DNA of 64,000 nt from CAVQDV01 sp963711375 (GCA_963711375.1 CAVQDV010000005.1:2418001-2482000); one strand, 5' to 3'. Numbered from the stretch's first letter, positions 27,121-36,938 are shown. Notes: generated by a model not told the origin, from the sequence alone. Program-made: numbers and translations.

Positions 27121-30100
27121 TTATTTCGTCCCGTCTGTTTTGAATTGCTTACGAATCTCATCAATGCTCATTTCACCGACGCTTTTATTTATTTTCTCTT
27201 CCAACATTTTTTCTTTTTTTGATACGTCAGACATTTCATTTATCGGCAAAGCCCCTTCCAGTTTAAGTAAGAGCCCCAAATGGTTCACCAAGCTCTCTAG
27301 GCTAGAATGATTAAAAATCACATTGGTGGATAAAATTGCCGTTTTCCCAAATGCTGATTGCAAACGGTTTTTGAGTTCTACGGCCATTAGTGAATCTAAA
27401 CCCATATCAAAAAAGCCCTTTTGTTCATCAACAGTTTGCGAGGCGGATAATCCTAAAACAGAACGAAGTTCGTTGGTGACAAAAGTGTTGAGAAGTTGTA
27501 GACGTTCATTCGCTGGAACCGCTTCGAGCTGAAGTCGTAAATCAATTTTATCTAATTTTTCCTCAATAAATGCTTCTAACCAGATTGGTGCTTCTAGCAT
27601 TTTTTTCATGTAATTTTTCCAATGAATATTGGCTATCGTGATTTGCCCATGGGAAGACAATAAAGCCACTTCTAGTCCCCTCATACCATCTCTTGGTTTT
27701 AAACCAAGAAAGCCACTTTTTGCATGCTGTGCCACTAGGTCTTTGGCCATTCCCACCTCCGACCAAGGACCCCAAGATAAACTGTGAGCAGGCAAGCCCT
27801 GTTGTTGGCGATATTCACACAGCGCATCCATGAAAGCATTCGCAGCAGAATAATTGCTTTGCCCAGGATTTCCAAGACTAGAAGCTATGGATGAAAACAT
27901 CACGAACAAATCAAGATTTTTTGAAAATCGATGCAAATAAAAACTGCCGTACACTTTAGGGCGAAATACTTTTTCGAAATGATCCCAATCTTGGTCTACC
28001 AAGCTAGCATCGTCTAAAATTCCGGCTAAGTGAAAAATTCCCTTCAGAGGCTTTTCGGATTGTTGTAAATTATTGAGTAATTCTTCCATGGATTTTTCAT
28101 CGCCAATATCCAAAGACTGATAGGTAATATGAGCCTTGTTTGTTTCGAGCTGAATTAATGCGGTTTTAATTTCATCATCCAATGGCCTTCTACCCACTAA
28201 AACAATCTCTGAAGCACCGACTTCAGCAAGCCATTTGACAAGCGTTAAGCCAAGCCCACCCAAGCCACCCGTAATTAAATAGCTTGCATTAGAATGAATG
28301 ATATTTTCAATTTTTTTTGCTGTGGGAATTTCAATGACTACTTTACCGATATGTTTGGCCGCTCGCATGTAATCGAAAGCTTGTATGGAGTTTTCGATAG
28401 GGAATATCGTGATCGGTAAAGGTTTTAAACTATTTTTATCAAATAAATGCATTAATTCCTTTAACATTACCTGTATAATTTCTGGGTGACTTTGAGAAAT
28501 ATCGTCTAAAGCAATGATCTCATAATCCATATCGGGTCGACGAGTCTTCATTTCCTCTTTCGTCCAAATATTTCGTTTACCTATCTCCAAAAATCGCGCC
28601 CCTTTTTTGCAAATTCCCACCGTCGTTTCAATAAAACCTTCACCGGATAAACAATTTAAAACCACATCAACGCCCTTGCCTTTCGTTAATTTTTCAATAT
28701 CGTTTCCATAGGATAAACTACGAGAATCAAAAATAGCCTCTATTCCCTCTGATCTTAAAAAATCGCGTTTCTTTTCGTCTCCTGCGGTAGCAATAATCGA
28801 GGCGCCAAAATATTTCGCCACTTGAATGGCGGCCTGCCCTACGCCACCGGCGCCAGCATGAATTAAAACCGTTTCCCCTTTTTTTAAAACTGTGCTCCGC
28901 GTAAATGCGTAATAAGCGGTTAGAAAAACCGTTGGTAGTGCAGAAGCCTCTGCAAAATTTAAAGCGCTTGGTTTCTGAATAATATTATTTTCATGAACAA
29001 GCGCCTTTCTCGCTAAAGAGCCCGAGATCATCCCTAAAATTTCATCACCGATTTTTAAATGAGATACCGCTTTGCCAACGCGTGTGATAATTCCAGCACC
29101 ATCACCGCCTAAAGGGCCAGCTTCCCCCGGGTACAACCCTAGTGCATCCAAAACATCGCGGAAATTAAGGCCCACTGCACGCATCTCAACTTCTATGTCA
29201 TGAGGAGCAAGGTTTTCTTTTAATTTCAATGGCGCTAGAATTAAATTTTCCAATAAGCCTTTTTGAGCGCTTTGTAGGCAAAATTGATCATCCATTGGAC
29301 GAGTGAGTTCATGCTGCTTTAATTTCGCTTCCGCCATTTTTAAAAATCGCGGCACATAGCATCGGTTTCCCTGAAGCGAGTAAAAATGCTCCTCACTTTT
29401 ATCAAACAGTAATTTGCCCAATAATTCGGGATTCCATGAGGCCGCTAAATCAAAAAGGGTAATCGATAATTCAGGGTGTTCTGCGAACATGGTTTTAAAA
29501 AGACCATGCAAAGGACCCTGGGCCACATTAAACCTCTGGGTAATGATATAAAGCGGAATTTTTAAAGTTTCTTCGATTTGCACCAAGGCTTGTACTAGTT
29601 GTAAAACGCTTTTCGTTCCTAAGGTTTGTGCGTGCGCAATATTGTCTGATGTTAATGGAAGAATCTCTCCAGAACTTGAAACATGCATCACTCCGGTAAA
29701 TAATTCAGCTTGTAACAAAGTTACAAAATCCTCTTTGGTTCTAGGATGGTTTTCAACTGAAATACAACGAAAAGTAGCACCTTTACTCTCGAGTATTTTT
29801 TTTAACTCATCGGAAACATTTCCATCGCAGAACAGCAACCAATGTCCAGCGGGTTCAGGAATAGTGATGTCTTCTACTGATTTTTCATGCCAATTCCATT
29901 CATACATCCAGTCTTCAATGCTATTTTCGTGCGCAAGCATTTGCCTTAATGCAAACTCAGTCGTTTTTCGATATTGCATCCCCATGAGTTTTACGAGTAT
30001 TTTTCCAGATAATGAGCAGAGCGTTATATTTGCAGTTCTTCCAGTAAGGCTTTTTTCCGTTTCTTTCCAATGCGCGAAAAGGGATTTCTCTAATGGAGCG

Positions 30101-32286
30101 TATAATTCAAGGCCTTCACAGCCAATAGGCAAATATAAATCCTTCGAATTTTCATTCCATAATGCGAGAACGATTAATTGCAGAGCCCCATCTAACAACG
30201 TGGGATGTGCAAAATAATTTTCCAAAATGCTTGAAATCTCTAATTCTCCCAAAGCTTCTTTTTCACCCACATTAATATTTTTCAGAGTTTGAAAATGTTC
30301 ACCATAGACTATGCCTGTAGAATTTACATACCCATAAAAATCTTTTTGGCTTACTACCTTCGGGCAACGGGATTTGATATTTTCAATGTCGAGAGCTGCT
30401 GGAATATTATTATTTTTCGATATCTCAAACATGCCTCTTGCGTGGCAATGCCATGGGGCATTGTCCGGATCGGCATCTCTCGTTTGGCTGTAAATTCCTA
30501 TTTCATAACCCGAATCGGTTGGAACCATTAATACTTGAGTCCGAATAGATTTATTTTCATCGAAACTCAAGGCCGCTTCGATGCTAATATTGCTAAGATG
30601 AATTTCACTCTCACCTAAGGCATAAAAACTCGAGGCCAACATCATTTCTAAATAACCCGCAGCAGGATAAATGATGTACGCATATACTTGATGATCTTCA
30701 AGGTAGGACAATGCCTGTAGATTCAGCTCTCCTTGGTAAATAATTTCTCCATTTGAGATAATCGTTTTCTCGCCCAATAAGGGGTGTACCGATTTCAAAT
30801 TTCTTTGCAAGCGAGGCATTGCAGCTTTTCCCCAATATCGTTGCCGATGAAATTCATGAAGTTGGAATGATCGTTCCTTCCATTGGGAAAATTCTATCTC
30901 GTTTAATGCAGGACCCTCTTCGATAAGCGCATGGACATTCGTTCCACTAAATCCAAAAGAATTAATTCCCGCCAACCGTTTTTTACCACGTTTCCAGTCA
31001 GTATTTTTATTTGCAATTTGAATGGCAGTATTAGATAAATCGACGTGAGGATTGATTTTTTTGAAGTGTAAAGACGCTGGAATTTTTTCATGTACTAACG
31101 ATAATACGACTTTCATCAAACTGGCGACACCTGAAACTGTCTCGGTATGACCAATATTGGTTTTGACAGAGCCCACTAAAAGAGGATTATCTTGTTGGCG
31201 GTCCTTTCCGTAAGTATTTTTCAGAGCCTCGAGTTCGATGGGATCTCCCAAGGCCGTTCCAGTGCCATGGGCCTCAATGTAACTCACTTCTGCAGGCAAA
31301 ATTTTTGAACTTTTGAGAACGGCTTGAATGACCTTCTCTTGTGCTAAGCCATTTGGAACCGTTAAACCACTGCTTGGACCATCTTGATTCACCGCGGTAT
31401 TCCGAATAATAGCAAGCACGGTATTTTTATCCGCAATAGCATCGCTTAAGCGTTTTAATACCACGATGGCGCAGCCCTCGCTGCGCACATAGCCATCAGC
31501 ACTTTCATCAAAGGATTTGCATTGTCCTTCAGGTGAGAGCATTCCCGATTTACAAAAATTAACGCTTGTTTCGGGCGCTAATATTAAATTCACCCCACCC
31601 GCTAAGGCTAAATTGCAATGCTTAAGACGCAAATCATTCACAGCGGTATCCACGGCCACCAAGGAAGAGGAGCAAGCTGTATCCATGGAAATGGCTGGCC
31701 CTTGAAGCCCAAAAAAATAAGCAATTCTTCCGGATAAGACACTGTTATGATATCCCGTGCTCCAATATTTACCAATGAGATCGATTTCCCTTCTCAGTAA
31801 AAAGCCGTAATCACTAGCACAAATGCCCATATAAACCCCAGTAAGACTCTCCATTAAATCACTGGGATTAATGCCAGCATTTTCGATAGCATTATAGGCC
31901 ACTTCGAGGGCAAATCTTTGCTGAGGATCCATGTCCAGGGCCTCGCGCGGAGAAATGTGGAAAAATTCAGCGTCAAATTCATCCAGGGGATTTTCTAAAA
32001 ACCCCCCTTTTCTAACATACATTTTTCCGGGAGCTTCCTTATCCGGATCATAATAGTCGTCAACATTCCAGCGGCTTGGAGGAACTTCGGTAATGGCCTC
32101 TTTATTTGTTATCATTAAATCCCAGAATTCTTCTGGGGAATTCACGTTTCCGGGAAATCGACATCCCATACCAATAATCGCAATAGGTTCTTCGATGCTA
32201 AGTTTAAGGGCTTTATTTTCTTCTTCGAGCTTTTTCACCACTAGGAGTGCTCGTTTAAGCATTTCATCGCTCTCGTTTTTACTCAT
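27121..32286 (-). CDS. Reducing polyketide synthase: KS-DH-ER-KR-ACP, no AT
   Basis: The ATG at 32286 gives 1721 residues; a TTG one codon earlier is nearer the ideal distance from GGAG and is possible. A charged coiled-coil N-terminus (about 5-30) looks like a docking helix for an upstream subunit. KS about 32-457 has all three active-site residues (DTACSSSLVAVD, EAHGTGTALGDP, KTNIGHTET). Only about 40 residues separate KS from DH, so the AT is absent. DH 499-775 keeps His and the Asp in HPTLLDGALQ, but the HxxxGxxxxP Gly is Ala. A structural KR half is followed by ER 1010-1320 (HAGAGGVGQAA), KR 1335-1510 (LITGGLGGLGLTL, HLAGILDD, SNYSAAN), ACP 1600-1675 (GLDSL) and a helical C-terminal docking tail. 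This fully reducing module should pass a saturated chain to the next protein, encoded 1 bp downstream. Confidence 0.94.
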   Translation of the reverse strand: MSKNESDEMLKRALLVVKKLEEENKALKLSIEEPIAIIGMGCRFPGNVNSPEEFWDLMITNKEAITEVPPSRWNVDDYYDPDKEAPGKMYVRKGGFLENPLDEFDAEFFHISPREALDMDPQQRFALEVAYNAIENAGINPSDLMESLTGVYMGICASDYGFLLRREIDLIGKYWSTGYHNSVLSGRIAYFFGLQGPAISMDTACSSSLVAVDTAVNDLRLKHCNLALAGGVNLILAPETSVNFCKSGMLSPEGQCKSFDESADGYVRSEGCAIVVLKRLSDAIADKNTVLAIIRNTAVNQDGPSSGLTVPNGLAQEKVIQAVLKSSKILPAEVSYIEAHGTGTALGDPIELEALKNTYGKDRQQDNPLLVGSVKTNIGHTETVSGVASLMKVVLSLVHEKIPASLHFKKINPHVDLSNTAIQIANKNTDWKRGKKRLAGINSFGFSGTNVHALIEEGPALNEIEFSQWKERSFQLHEFHRQRYWGKAAMPRLQRNLKSVHPLLGEKTIISNGEIIYQGELNLQALSYLEDHQVYAYIIYPAAGYLEMMLASSFYALGESEIHLSNISIEAALSFDENKSIRTQVLMVPTDSGYEIGIYSQTRDADPDNAPWHCHARGMFEISKNNNIPAALDIENIKSRCPKVVSQKDFYGYVNSTGIVYGEHFQTLKNINVGEKEALGELEISSILENYFAHPTLLDGALQLIVLALWNENSKDLYLPIGCEGLELYAPLEKSLFAHWKETEKSLTGRTANITLCSLSGKILVKLMGMQYRKTTEFALRQMLAHENSIEDWMYEWNWHEKSVEDITIPEPAGHWLLFCDGNVSDELKKILESKGATFRCISVENHPRTKEDFVTLLQAELFTGVMHVSSSGEILPLTSDNIAHAQTLGTKSVLQLVQALVQIEETLKIPLYIITQRFNVAQGPLHGLFKTMFAEHPELSITLFDLAASWNPELLGKLLFDKSEEHFYSLQGNRCYVPRFLKMAEAKLKQHELTRPMDDQFCLQSAQKGLLENLILAPLKLKENLAPHDIEVEMRAVGLNFRDVLDALGLYPGEAGPLGGDGAGIITRVGKAVSHLKIGDEILGMISGSLARKALVHENNIIQKPSALNFAEASALPTVFLTAYYAFTRSTVLKKGETVLIHAGAGGVGQAAIQVAKYFGASIIATAGDEKKRDFLRSEGIEAIFDSRSLSYGNDIEKLTKGKGVDVVLNCLSGEGFIETTVGICKKGARFLEIGKRNIWTKEEMKTRRPDMDYEIIALDDISQSHPEIIQVMLKELMHLFDKNSLKPLPITIFPIENSIQAFDYMRAAKHIGKVVIEIPTAKKIENIIHSNASYLITGGLGGLGLTLVKWLAEVGASEIVLVGRRPLDDEIKTALIQLETNKAHITYQSLDIGDEKSMEELLNNLQQSEKPLKGIFHLAGILDDASLVDQDWDHFEKVFRPKVYGSFYLHRFSKNLDLFVMFSSIASSLGNPGQSNYSAANAFMDALCEYRQQQGLPAHSLSWGPWSEVGMAKDLVAQHAKSGFLGLKPRDGMRGLEVALLSSHGQITIANIHWKNYMKKMLEAPIWLEAFIEEKLDKIDLRLQLEAVPANERLQLLNTFVTNELRSVLGLSASQTVDEQKGFFDMGLDSLMAVELKNRLQSAFGKTAILSTNVIFNHSSLESLVNHLGLLLKLEGALPINEMSDVSKKEKMLEEKINKSVGEMSIDEIRKQFKTDGTK

Positions 32287-32304
32287 CAATTCTGCACTCC
32301 ATTC

Positions 32305-32400
32305 TTATTCGAATTTCTTCAAATATTCGTTTATTTTTTCTGAGTCAATGCTTTCGATTTCCTTTAATTTCCATTGAAATTCGACGAGAAAGCCCTCCAT
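32305..32400 (-). pseudogene. Possible remnant of a lost upstream PKS C-terminus
   Basis: A short minus-strand frame reads MEGFLVEFQWKLKEIESIDS and then EKINEYLKKFE before TAA at 32307-32305, 31 residues from the only ATG. Its amphipathic, Glu/Lys-rich ending resembles C-terminal tails of PKS subunits. The GGAG site and start of the PKS gene follow 18 bp after its stop, as at a normal PKS gene junction. I read it as either the leftover 3' end of a deleted PKS gene or a tiny free docking peptide. It is too short for confidence. Confidence 0.35.
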
Positions 32401-32439
32401 GCCACTCTCATGATGGCACAGGGTAATTTCTGTAGCAAC

Positions 32440-33042
32440 CTACTCCAATTGATGATCGAATTCGCGAAGGTATTGGGCTTCTTCTTCGGTTGATTCGCGT
32501 CCTAGGACTCGATTTCTTTGGGGAAAACGCCCAAAACGCTGAATAATATTGTAATGATGATTCGCAAATTTCAAAAAACTATCGTAAATAACGCGAGTTT
32601 CTGCAAATGCTAGTTCACTTAATTGATAATAACAGTGAACGGCCTTATCTTGGTGTACCAAATTCTCAGAATGTAGGAGAGGGAAATAAAAGAAAACACG
32701 TTCAATTAAACTAAGATGGTGATCCGATTCTTCATCAATTCCATGTAAACAAATTGCTAACGCTCTCATATCTTGAGAAAACGCGAGCGGAGAATCCCGA
32801 TAAACATGGCGGGAAAATTGGTCTAATATGATGATCAAGGCCAATTGACCGCGAGAGCTTGCCATCCAGTTATCAAAATCACCATGAATAGTTTTATCAA
32901 GAAAAACACCAAATTTATCGCGAATTTCATCGTCAACCATTATGTCTTCGCCAAACCAGAGCTTTGCCCTATGTTCCGATGGGACGATGGTTTGCTCAAC
33001 TTGCCCAAACCAAAATTCATTAATTTGTTGATACTCTCGCAT
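32440..33042 (-). CDS. DUF924 family protein
   Basis: A soluble, mostly helical protein of 200 residues in the DUF924 family. Typical parts are INEFWFGQVEQ, LWFGEDIMVDDEIRDKFG, GQLALIIILDQFSRHVYRD and RFGRFPQRNRVLGRESTEEE. The family resembles TPR folds and has no agreed function. It lies between miaA and the PKS genes on the same strand, 87 bp behind miaA. Its 3' end, 40 bp from the presumed PKS tail fragment, marks the border of the biosynthetic locus. Confidence 0.9.
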   Translation of the reverse strand: MREYQQINEFWFGQVEQTIVPSEHRAKLWFGEDIMVDDEIRDKFGVFLDKTIHGDFDNWMASSRGQLALIIILDQFSRHVYRDSPLAFSQDMRALAICLHGIDEESDHHLSLIERVFFYFPLLHSENLVHQDKAVHCYYQLSELAFAETRVIYDSFLKFANHHYNIIQRFGRFPQRNRVLGRESTEEEAQYLREFDHQLE

Positions 33043-33129
33043 TGGCTAAAACCTCTTCGTTCGCATTATCATTATAGTAGGGAAGTAGAATATTGTCTGG
33101 AAAGTTTTAGTGAAGGAAAAAATTATATC

Positions 33130-34056
33130 TTATTGTTTTATAATGGTATTGATATGCTCGTAAGCCAGATTGACGTCGGGCTGATCCAGAAGATAGCCCC
33201 CCTCCCAGCGCCTTAGCCATGTGTATTGTCGCTTTGCGAGCTGTCGGGTAGCGGCAATGGCTTTTTCGCGCATCGTTGAGTAGTCGTAATCGCCAGCCAG
33301 GTAGCCCCACACTTGTCGATAGCCCACTGTGCGCATGGCCGGGAGATCGGGATTTAGATCTCCTCTTTGGTAGAGTGAGCGGACTTCATCAATCAAGCCC
33401 AGACCTAACATAGCATCAATCCTCTGCTCTATTCTAAGATGCAGGGCTTTTCGATCCCCCGGCAAAATAATTAAATTTACGAAATCATATTCTATTTCTG
33501 GGAGGATTTTTTGATGACGTTCAGTCAGCGTGTGGCCCGTGCTTAAATACACTTCGAGAGCACGTCCAATGCGCTGGGCGTCGTTAGGATGAATATGCTT
33601 TGCGGCGATAGGATCAATTTTAGTCAGTCTCTCGTGTAAGGCCTTCCATCCATAATCTTTCGCATCTGCTTGAATTTTTTTTCGAATATCAGGATTCGCT
33701 TTTGGCAAATCTGCGATACCTTTTTGTAAGGCTCGAAAATAAAGCATCGTTCCGCCCACTAAAAATGGGATTTTTCCTTTGGCAAAAATTTTTTCAATTT
33801 CGACTTTAGCCTCTTCGCAAAATTGACCGGCTGAATAGGCTTCACTAGGATCAAGGATATTAATTAAATGATGAGGAGCTAAAACCAATTCTTCAGGCGT
33901 CGGTTTGGCTGTGCCAATATCCATTCCTCGATAAATTAGCCCTGAATCCACGCTAATAATTTCGAGGGGTAAACGCTTTACCAATTCAATCGCCAGCGCA
34001 GTTTTGCCGCAGGCTGTTGGCCCCATTAAACAGAAGATTTTTCGTTTTTTTTGCAT
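33130..34056 (-). CDS. miaA: MiaA: tRNA dimethylallyltransferase
   Basis: MiaA adds the isopentenyl group to A37 of tRNAs that read codons starting with U. It has 308 residues. The P-loop is GPTACGKTALAIELV, and ISVDSGLIYRGMDIGTAKPT, HHLIDP-like HHLINILDPSEAYSAGQF and GGTMLYFRAL are typical. HPNDAQRIGRALEVY and RQLAKRQYTWLRRW also fit. It follows mutL by 35 bp, the usual gammaproteobacterial order. Hfq, which often comes next, is not here; DUF924 follows instead. Confidence 0.97.
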   Translation of the reverse strand: MQKKRKIFCLMGPTACGKTALAIELVKRLPLEIISVDSGLIYRGMDIGTAKPTPEELVLAPHHLINILDPSEAYSAGQFCEEAKVEIEKIFAKGKIPFLVGGTMLYFRALQKGIADLPKANPDIRKKIQADAKDYGWKALHERLTKIDPIAAKHIHPNDAQRIGRALEVYLSTGHTLTERHQKILPEIEYDFVNLIILPGDRKALHLRIEQRIDAMLGLGLIDEVRSLYQRGDLNPDLPAMRTVGYRQVWGYLAGDYDYSTMREKAIAATRQLAKRQYTWLRRWEGGYLLDQPDVNLAYEHINTIIKQ

Positions 34057-34091
34057 CTTAATATCAAATGGTCCAGCAATTCCCGCTAAAT

Positions 34092-35873
34092 CTATTGTCC
34101 CCGCATAAAGAATTTGCCGAGTTCATCTATCGATAATTGCACCCAGGTTGGGCGACCGTGATTGCAGCAGCCACTTTTTGGGGTCGTTTCCATTTGCCGT
34201 AGTAACGCATTCATAGATTCGATGCTCAAGGGATGATTCGCTTTTAATGCCGCCTTGCAGGCGATATTTCCGAGTAAGGCTTCTATGGTATTCGTGAGTC
34301 TTGAAGAATTTTCCGTAGTATTTAAATCCGATAAAATATCGAGCATTAATTGTGATACATCGTGCTGTTTCAAAAGTGTGGGCACTTCACGAATAGCGAT
34401 AGCGTTGGGACCAAGCGCTTCGCTGATAAAACCAATTTTAGCGAGCTTTTCTGCTGCATTTTCCCAGTGGGACATTTCTATGCGATTTAAATCGACAATG
34501 ACTGGAATTAATAAAGTTTGTGTTGAAATTTTTTGATTGCTTAAATCAAGCTTTAATTTCTCGTATAAAATGCGTTCATGAGCGGCATGCATGTCGACTA
34601 AAATCATGCCCTGTGCATTTTGGGCAACGATAAAAGTGCCATGAATTTGCCCAAGCGCGTGCCCCAGTGGCTCTACTAGAGGTTCCCCTCTCCCGCAAGG
34701 GGAGAGAGGAATTTCAGCTCCATGCTCAGAGCTTGCTGGAGAGCCCCCTCTCCCCTTTTCAGTTCCATGCAGGGCCACGTACGCTTCCATTTGCTGCTGA
34801 ACCGTACGCGGAAAATTACGATTTCCAGAATTTGCCTGAAAACTAGGCGTCAATTTGTTGATAATATCGTTGGGTTTCACTTGCGCTATCGCATCTGTGA
34901 TGGCATGACGCACAGCATCATGCACGGTTCGCTGATCCCGAAATCGCACCTCATGCTTAGTGGGATGCACATTTACATCCACCGACGTCGGATCAATTTC
35001 AATAAACAACGCGTACGCTGGATGACGCCCACCATATAAAACATCCTGATAAGCGGACCGCACAGCATGCATCAATAATTTATCACGGACAAAGCGTTTA
35101 TTAATATAAAAATACTGCAGATCGGCTTGCGTTCGAGAATAAGTCGGTAATCCGATCCACCCTGAAATAGAAAGCCCAGAAGCCTGCATTTCAATTTTCA
35201 TACTTTGAGACATAAAGCTTTGACCCATCACATCTAAAATGCGTTTTTCTTGCTGATTTTTAAAAGAAGCGGCTTGCGATTGAAACGCAATCTGTTCATT
35301 ATGCTTTAAGGTAAACGCAACAGAAAAGTGAGAAAGCGCGAGACGTAAAATCATTTCTTCGATATGAGAAAATTCGGTGGTGGCTTTTCGAAGAAATTTC
35401 TTGCGGGCAGGCGTATTAAAAAAAAGCTCCCGAATTTCAACAGTAGTTCCAGTCGTCTGCGCTATAGGCGCACATTTTTCTAAAATATGCCCGCCTTCAG
35501 CTTGAACATAAAAACCCGAATTTTGCCCAGATTTTTTGCTGGCAATTTTCAAACGTGAAACCGCCGCGATACTCGCCAAAGCTTCCCCACGGAATCCAAG
35601 ACTTTGCACATTCACTAAATCATCAAAGCTCGCAATTTTGCTGGTAGCATGTCGATCCAGTGATAAGGCTAAATCTTCAGGATGAATGCCGCCGCCATTA
35701 TCACGTACTCGAAGAAGATCATGCCCACCCTGCTCTACTTCCACCATAATTTGGGTCGCGCCTGCATCCAGGGAATTTTCCACTAATTCTTTAATAACAG
35801 AAGCCGGCCGCTCGATAACTTCACCAGCGGCTATTTGATTGGCCAATAAGGGATTGAGAATCTGAATTCGCAT
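34092..35873 (-). CDS. mutL: MutL: DNA mismatch repair protein
   Basis: 593 residues. The N-terminal GHKL ATPase is intact: IAAGEVIERPASVIKELVEN, DNGGGIHPEDL, GFRGEALASIAAVSRL and NVHPTKHEVRF. The C-terminal domain carries DMHAAHERILYE, which fits the DQHA(X)2E(X)4E metal motif except for Met in place of Gln, plus ACKAALKANH and CNHGRPTW. Those patterns belong to MutL proteins that nick DNA themselves and do not rely on MutH. The linker (about 365-400) is encoded partly by a palindromic repeat (separate entry). It forms a block with amidase, tsaE, nnr and miaA. Confidence 0.96.
   Translation of the reverse strand: MRIQILNPLLANQIAAGEVIERPASVIKELVENSLDAGATQIMVEVEQGGHDLLRVRDNGGGIHPEDLALSLDRHATSKIASFDDLVNVQSLGFRGEALASIAAVSRLKIASKKSGQNSGFYVQAEGGHILEKCAPIAQTTGTTVEIRELFFNTPARKKFLRKATTEFSHIEEMILRLALSHFSVAFTLKHNEQIAFQSQAASFKNQQEKRILDVMGQSFMSQSMKIEMQASGLSISGWIGLPTYSRTQADLQYFYINKRFVRDKLLMHAVRSAYQDVLYGGRHPAYALFIEIDPTSVDVNVHPTKHEVRFRDQRTVHDAVRHAITDAIAQVKPNDIINKLTPSFQANSGNRNFPRTVQQQMEAYVALHGTEKGRGGSPASSEHGAEIPLSPCGRGEPLVEPLGHALGQIHGTFIVAQNAQGMILVDMHAAHERILYEKLKLDLSNQKISTQTLLIPVIVDLNRIEMSHWENAAEKLAKIGFISEALGPNAIAIREVPTLLKQHDVSQLMLDILSDLNTTENSSRLTNTIEALLGNIACKAALKANHPLSIESMNALLRQMETTPKSGCCNHGRPTWVQLSIDELGKFFMRGQ
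34685..34755. repeat. Palindromic repeat inside the mutL linker
   Basis: CTCTCCC (34688-34694) and GGGAGAG (34700-34706) form a hairpin, and a further CCCCCTCTCCCC follows at 34744-34755. Related sequences occur between genes at 38165-38196 and 48011-48040. Here the element lies in frame in mutL and codes for a Gly/Pro-rich stretch (RGGSPASSEHG, PLSPCGRGEP) in the flexible linker between the two MutL domains, where an insertion would be tolerated. Confidence 0.65.
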
Positions 35874-35966
35874 GCCCTGATTCTAGGGAAGACCTCGCGA
35901 ATCTGCAATAGCATTTTTAGCATTGAATGGGCTTGTGGTATGATGAAAAACTGCATGGAGGTTAAA

Positions 35967-36938
35967 ATGGAAAATCCTGGTAGTTTTATCATTGAAATCG
36001 AGTTGTCTTCGCAACAATCCAGAATGCTTCCTCTCGACCAATTTGAAATCCAGACAGAGGATCGAAATAAAATTTATTGGGTTCATGCGGATCTTAATCA
36101 GATCGGGGAATGCAAGGTTTTATACGATAAACTCAACTTAAGTGATGAAGTGAGGTTATTATGTGCCGACAAAGACTTACGCATTAAACTGGTGGATGAA
36201 GTCGGTGGACTTACTCTCCAACTCCAACCCCCCTTATCCTATGTACTCGGATCCGATGGGCATACCCCCGTTGATAATCTCTTAATACATCTCACGAATC
36301 ATTTTTGTTTTACCGCCTCATGGCAACTCAACTTCCCGGTCAAAGAATTGTGGAAGCATTATTCTAAGGCTATTCGTTTCGCCGAAACACCCTGCTTTCT
36401 TTTATTTTTATTACTGGATGAAACGATCAATGTATATTCGAATTTATTGTTCGAATTCCAGCTCCTAATCGAACAAATTGATTTAAATATTGCAAAGGCC
36501 ACTTATGAAGAAGTGGTTGCTCTAAAAAGACAGTTTATGAAATCGAAACGGTTTATTGGGTCAATTCGGGATCTATTGATGCGGATTTCAGCACGTAAAA
36601 TTGCGGTGATCTCAGAATCCTGCCGCTTATCATTGCAAAAATTGTTAGGGAATACTGAGATTCTTGTGCATGAAGCAGAATCTATTCTCGATCTTTTTCA
36701 TACCATGCTCGAACAAATTGACAATGCTCTAATGCAACAGGCGAATAATATCATGAAGGTCCTGACGGGAGTTGCTGCGATATTTTTGCCGCCCACACTT
36801 ATTGCGGGAATTTTCGGTATGAACTTGCGTTTTCTACCTGGAAATACTTGGAAATACAGTTTTTTTTATGTGCTAGGCCTCATGGTCGTCTGTGTGAGCG
36901 GGCAATATCTTCTGTTTAAAAAAATGCGCTGGTTCTAG
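35967..36938 (+). CDS. CorA/ZntB-family divalent-cation transporter
   Basis: The ATG at 35967 (323 residues) is preferred over 35940 because GGAGG lies 5 bp before it. A cytosolic N-terminal domain (about 1-240) is followed by two C-terminal membrane helices. The pore signature GMN is present in TLIAGIFGMNLRFLPGN, and the second helix is YSFFYVLGLMVVCVSGQYLL. The charged C-terminus is short. The fold fits Mg2+, Co2+ or Zn2+ transport; the ion cannot be named from sequence. It is divergent from mutL, and its 3' end overlaps the convergent amidase gene by 4 bp. Confidence 0.85.
   Translation: MENPGSFIIEIELSSQQSRMLPLDQFEIQTEDRNKIYWVHADLNQIGECKVLYDKLNLSDEVRLLCADKDLRIKLVDEVGGLTLQLQPPLSYVLGSDGHTPVDNLLIHLTNHFCFTASWQLNFPVKELWKHYSKAIRFAETPCFLLFLLLDETINVYSNLLFEFQLLIEQIDLNIAKATYEEVVALKRQFMKSKRFIGSIRDLLMRISARKIAVISESCRLSLQKLLGNTEILVHEAESILDLFHTMLEQIDNALMQQANNIMKVLTGVAAIFLPPTLIAGIFGMNLRFLPGNTWKYSFFYVLGLMVVCVSGQYLLFKKMRWF

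Noticed and set aside
29642..30217. 191-residue open frame on the plus strand
   Set aside because: It is antisense to the PKS dehydratase/reductase region, has no ribosome site or recognisable domain, and the PKS frame is clearly coding.
19089..32286. Acyltransferase domain within the PKS proteins
   Set aside because: No GHSxG motif or AT-sized segment between KS and DH; the only GxSxG is the C-terminal thioesterase GWSFG.
34680..34760. Frameshift or pseudogene in mutL
   Set aside because: The palindromic segment keeps the frame and both MutL domains on either side are complete.
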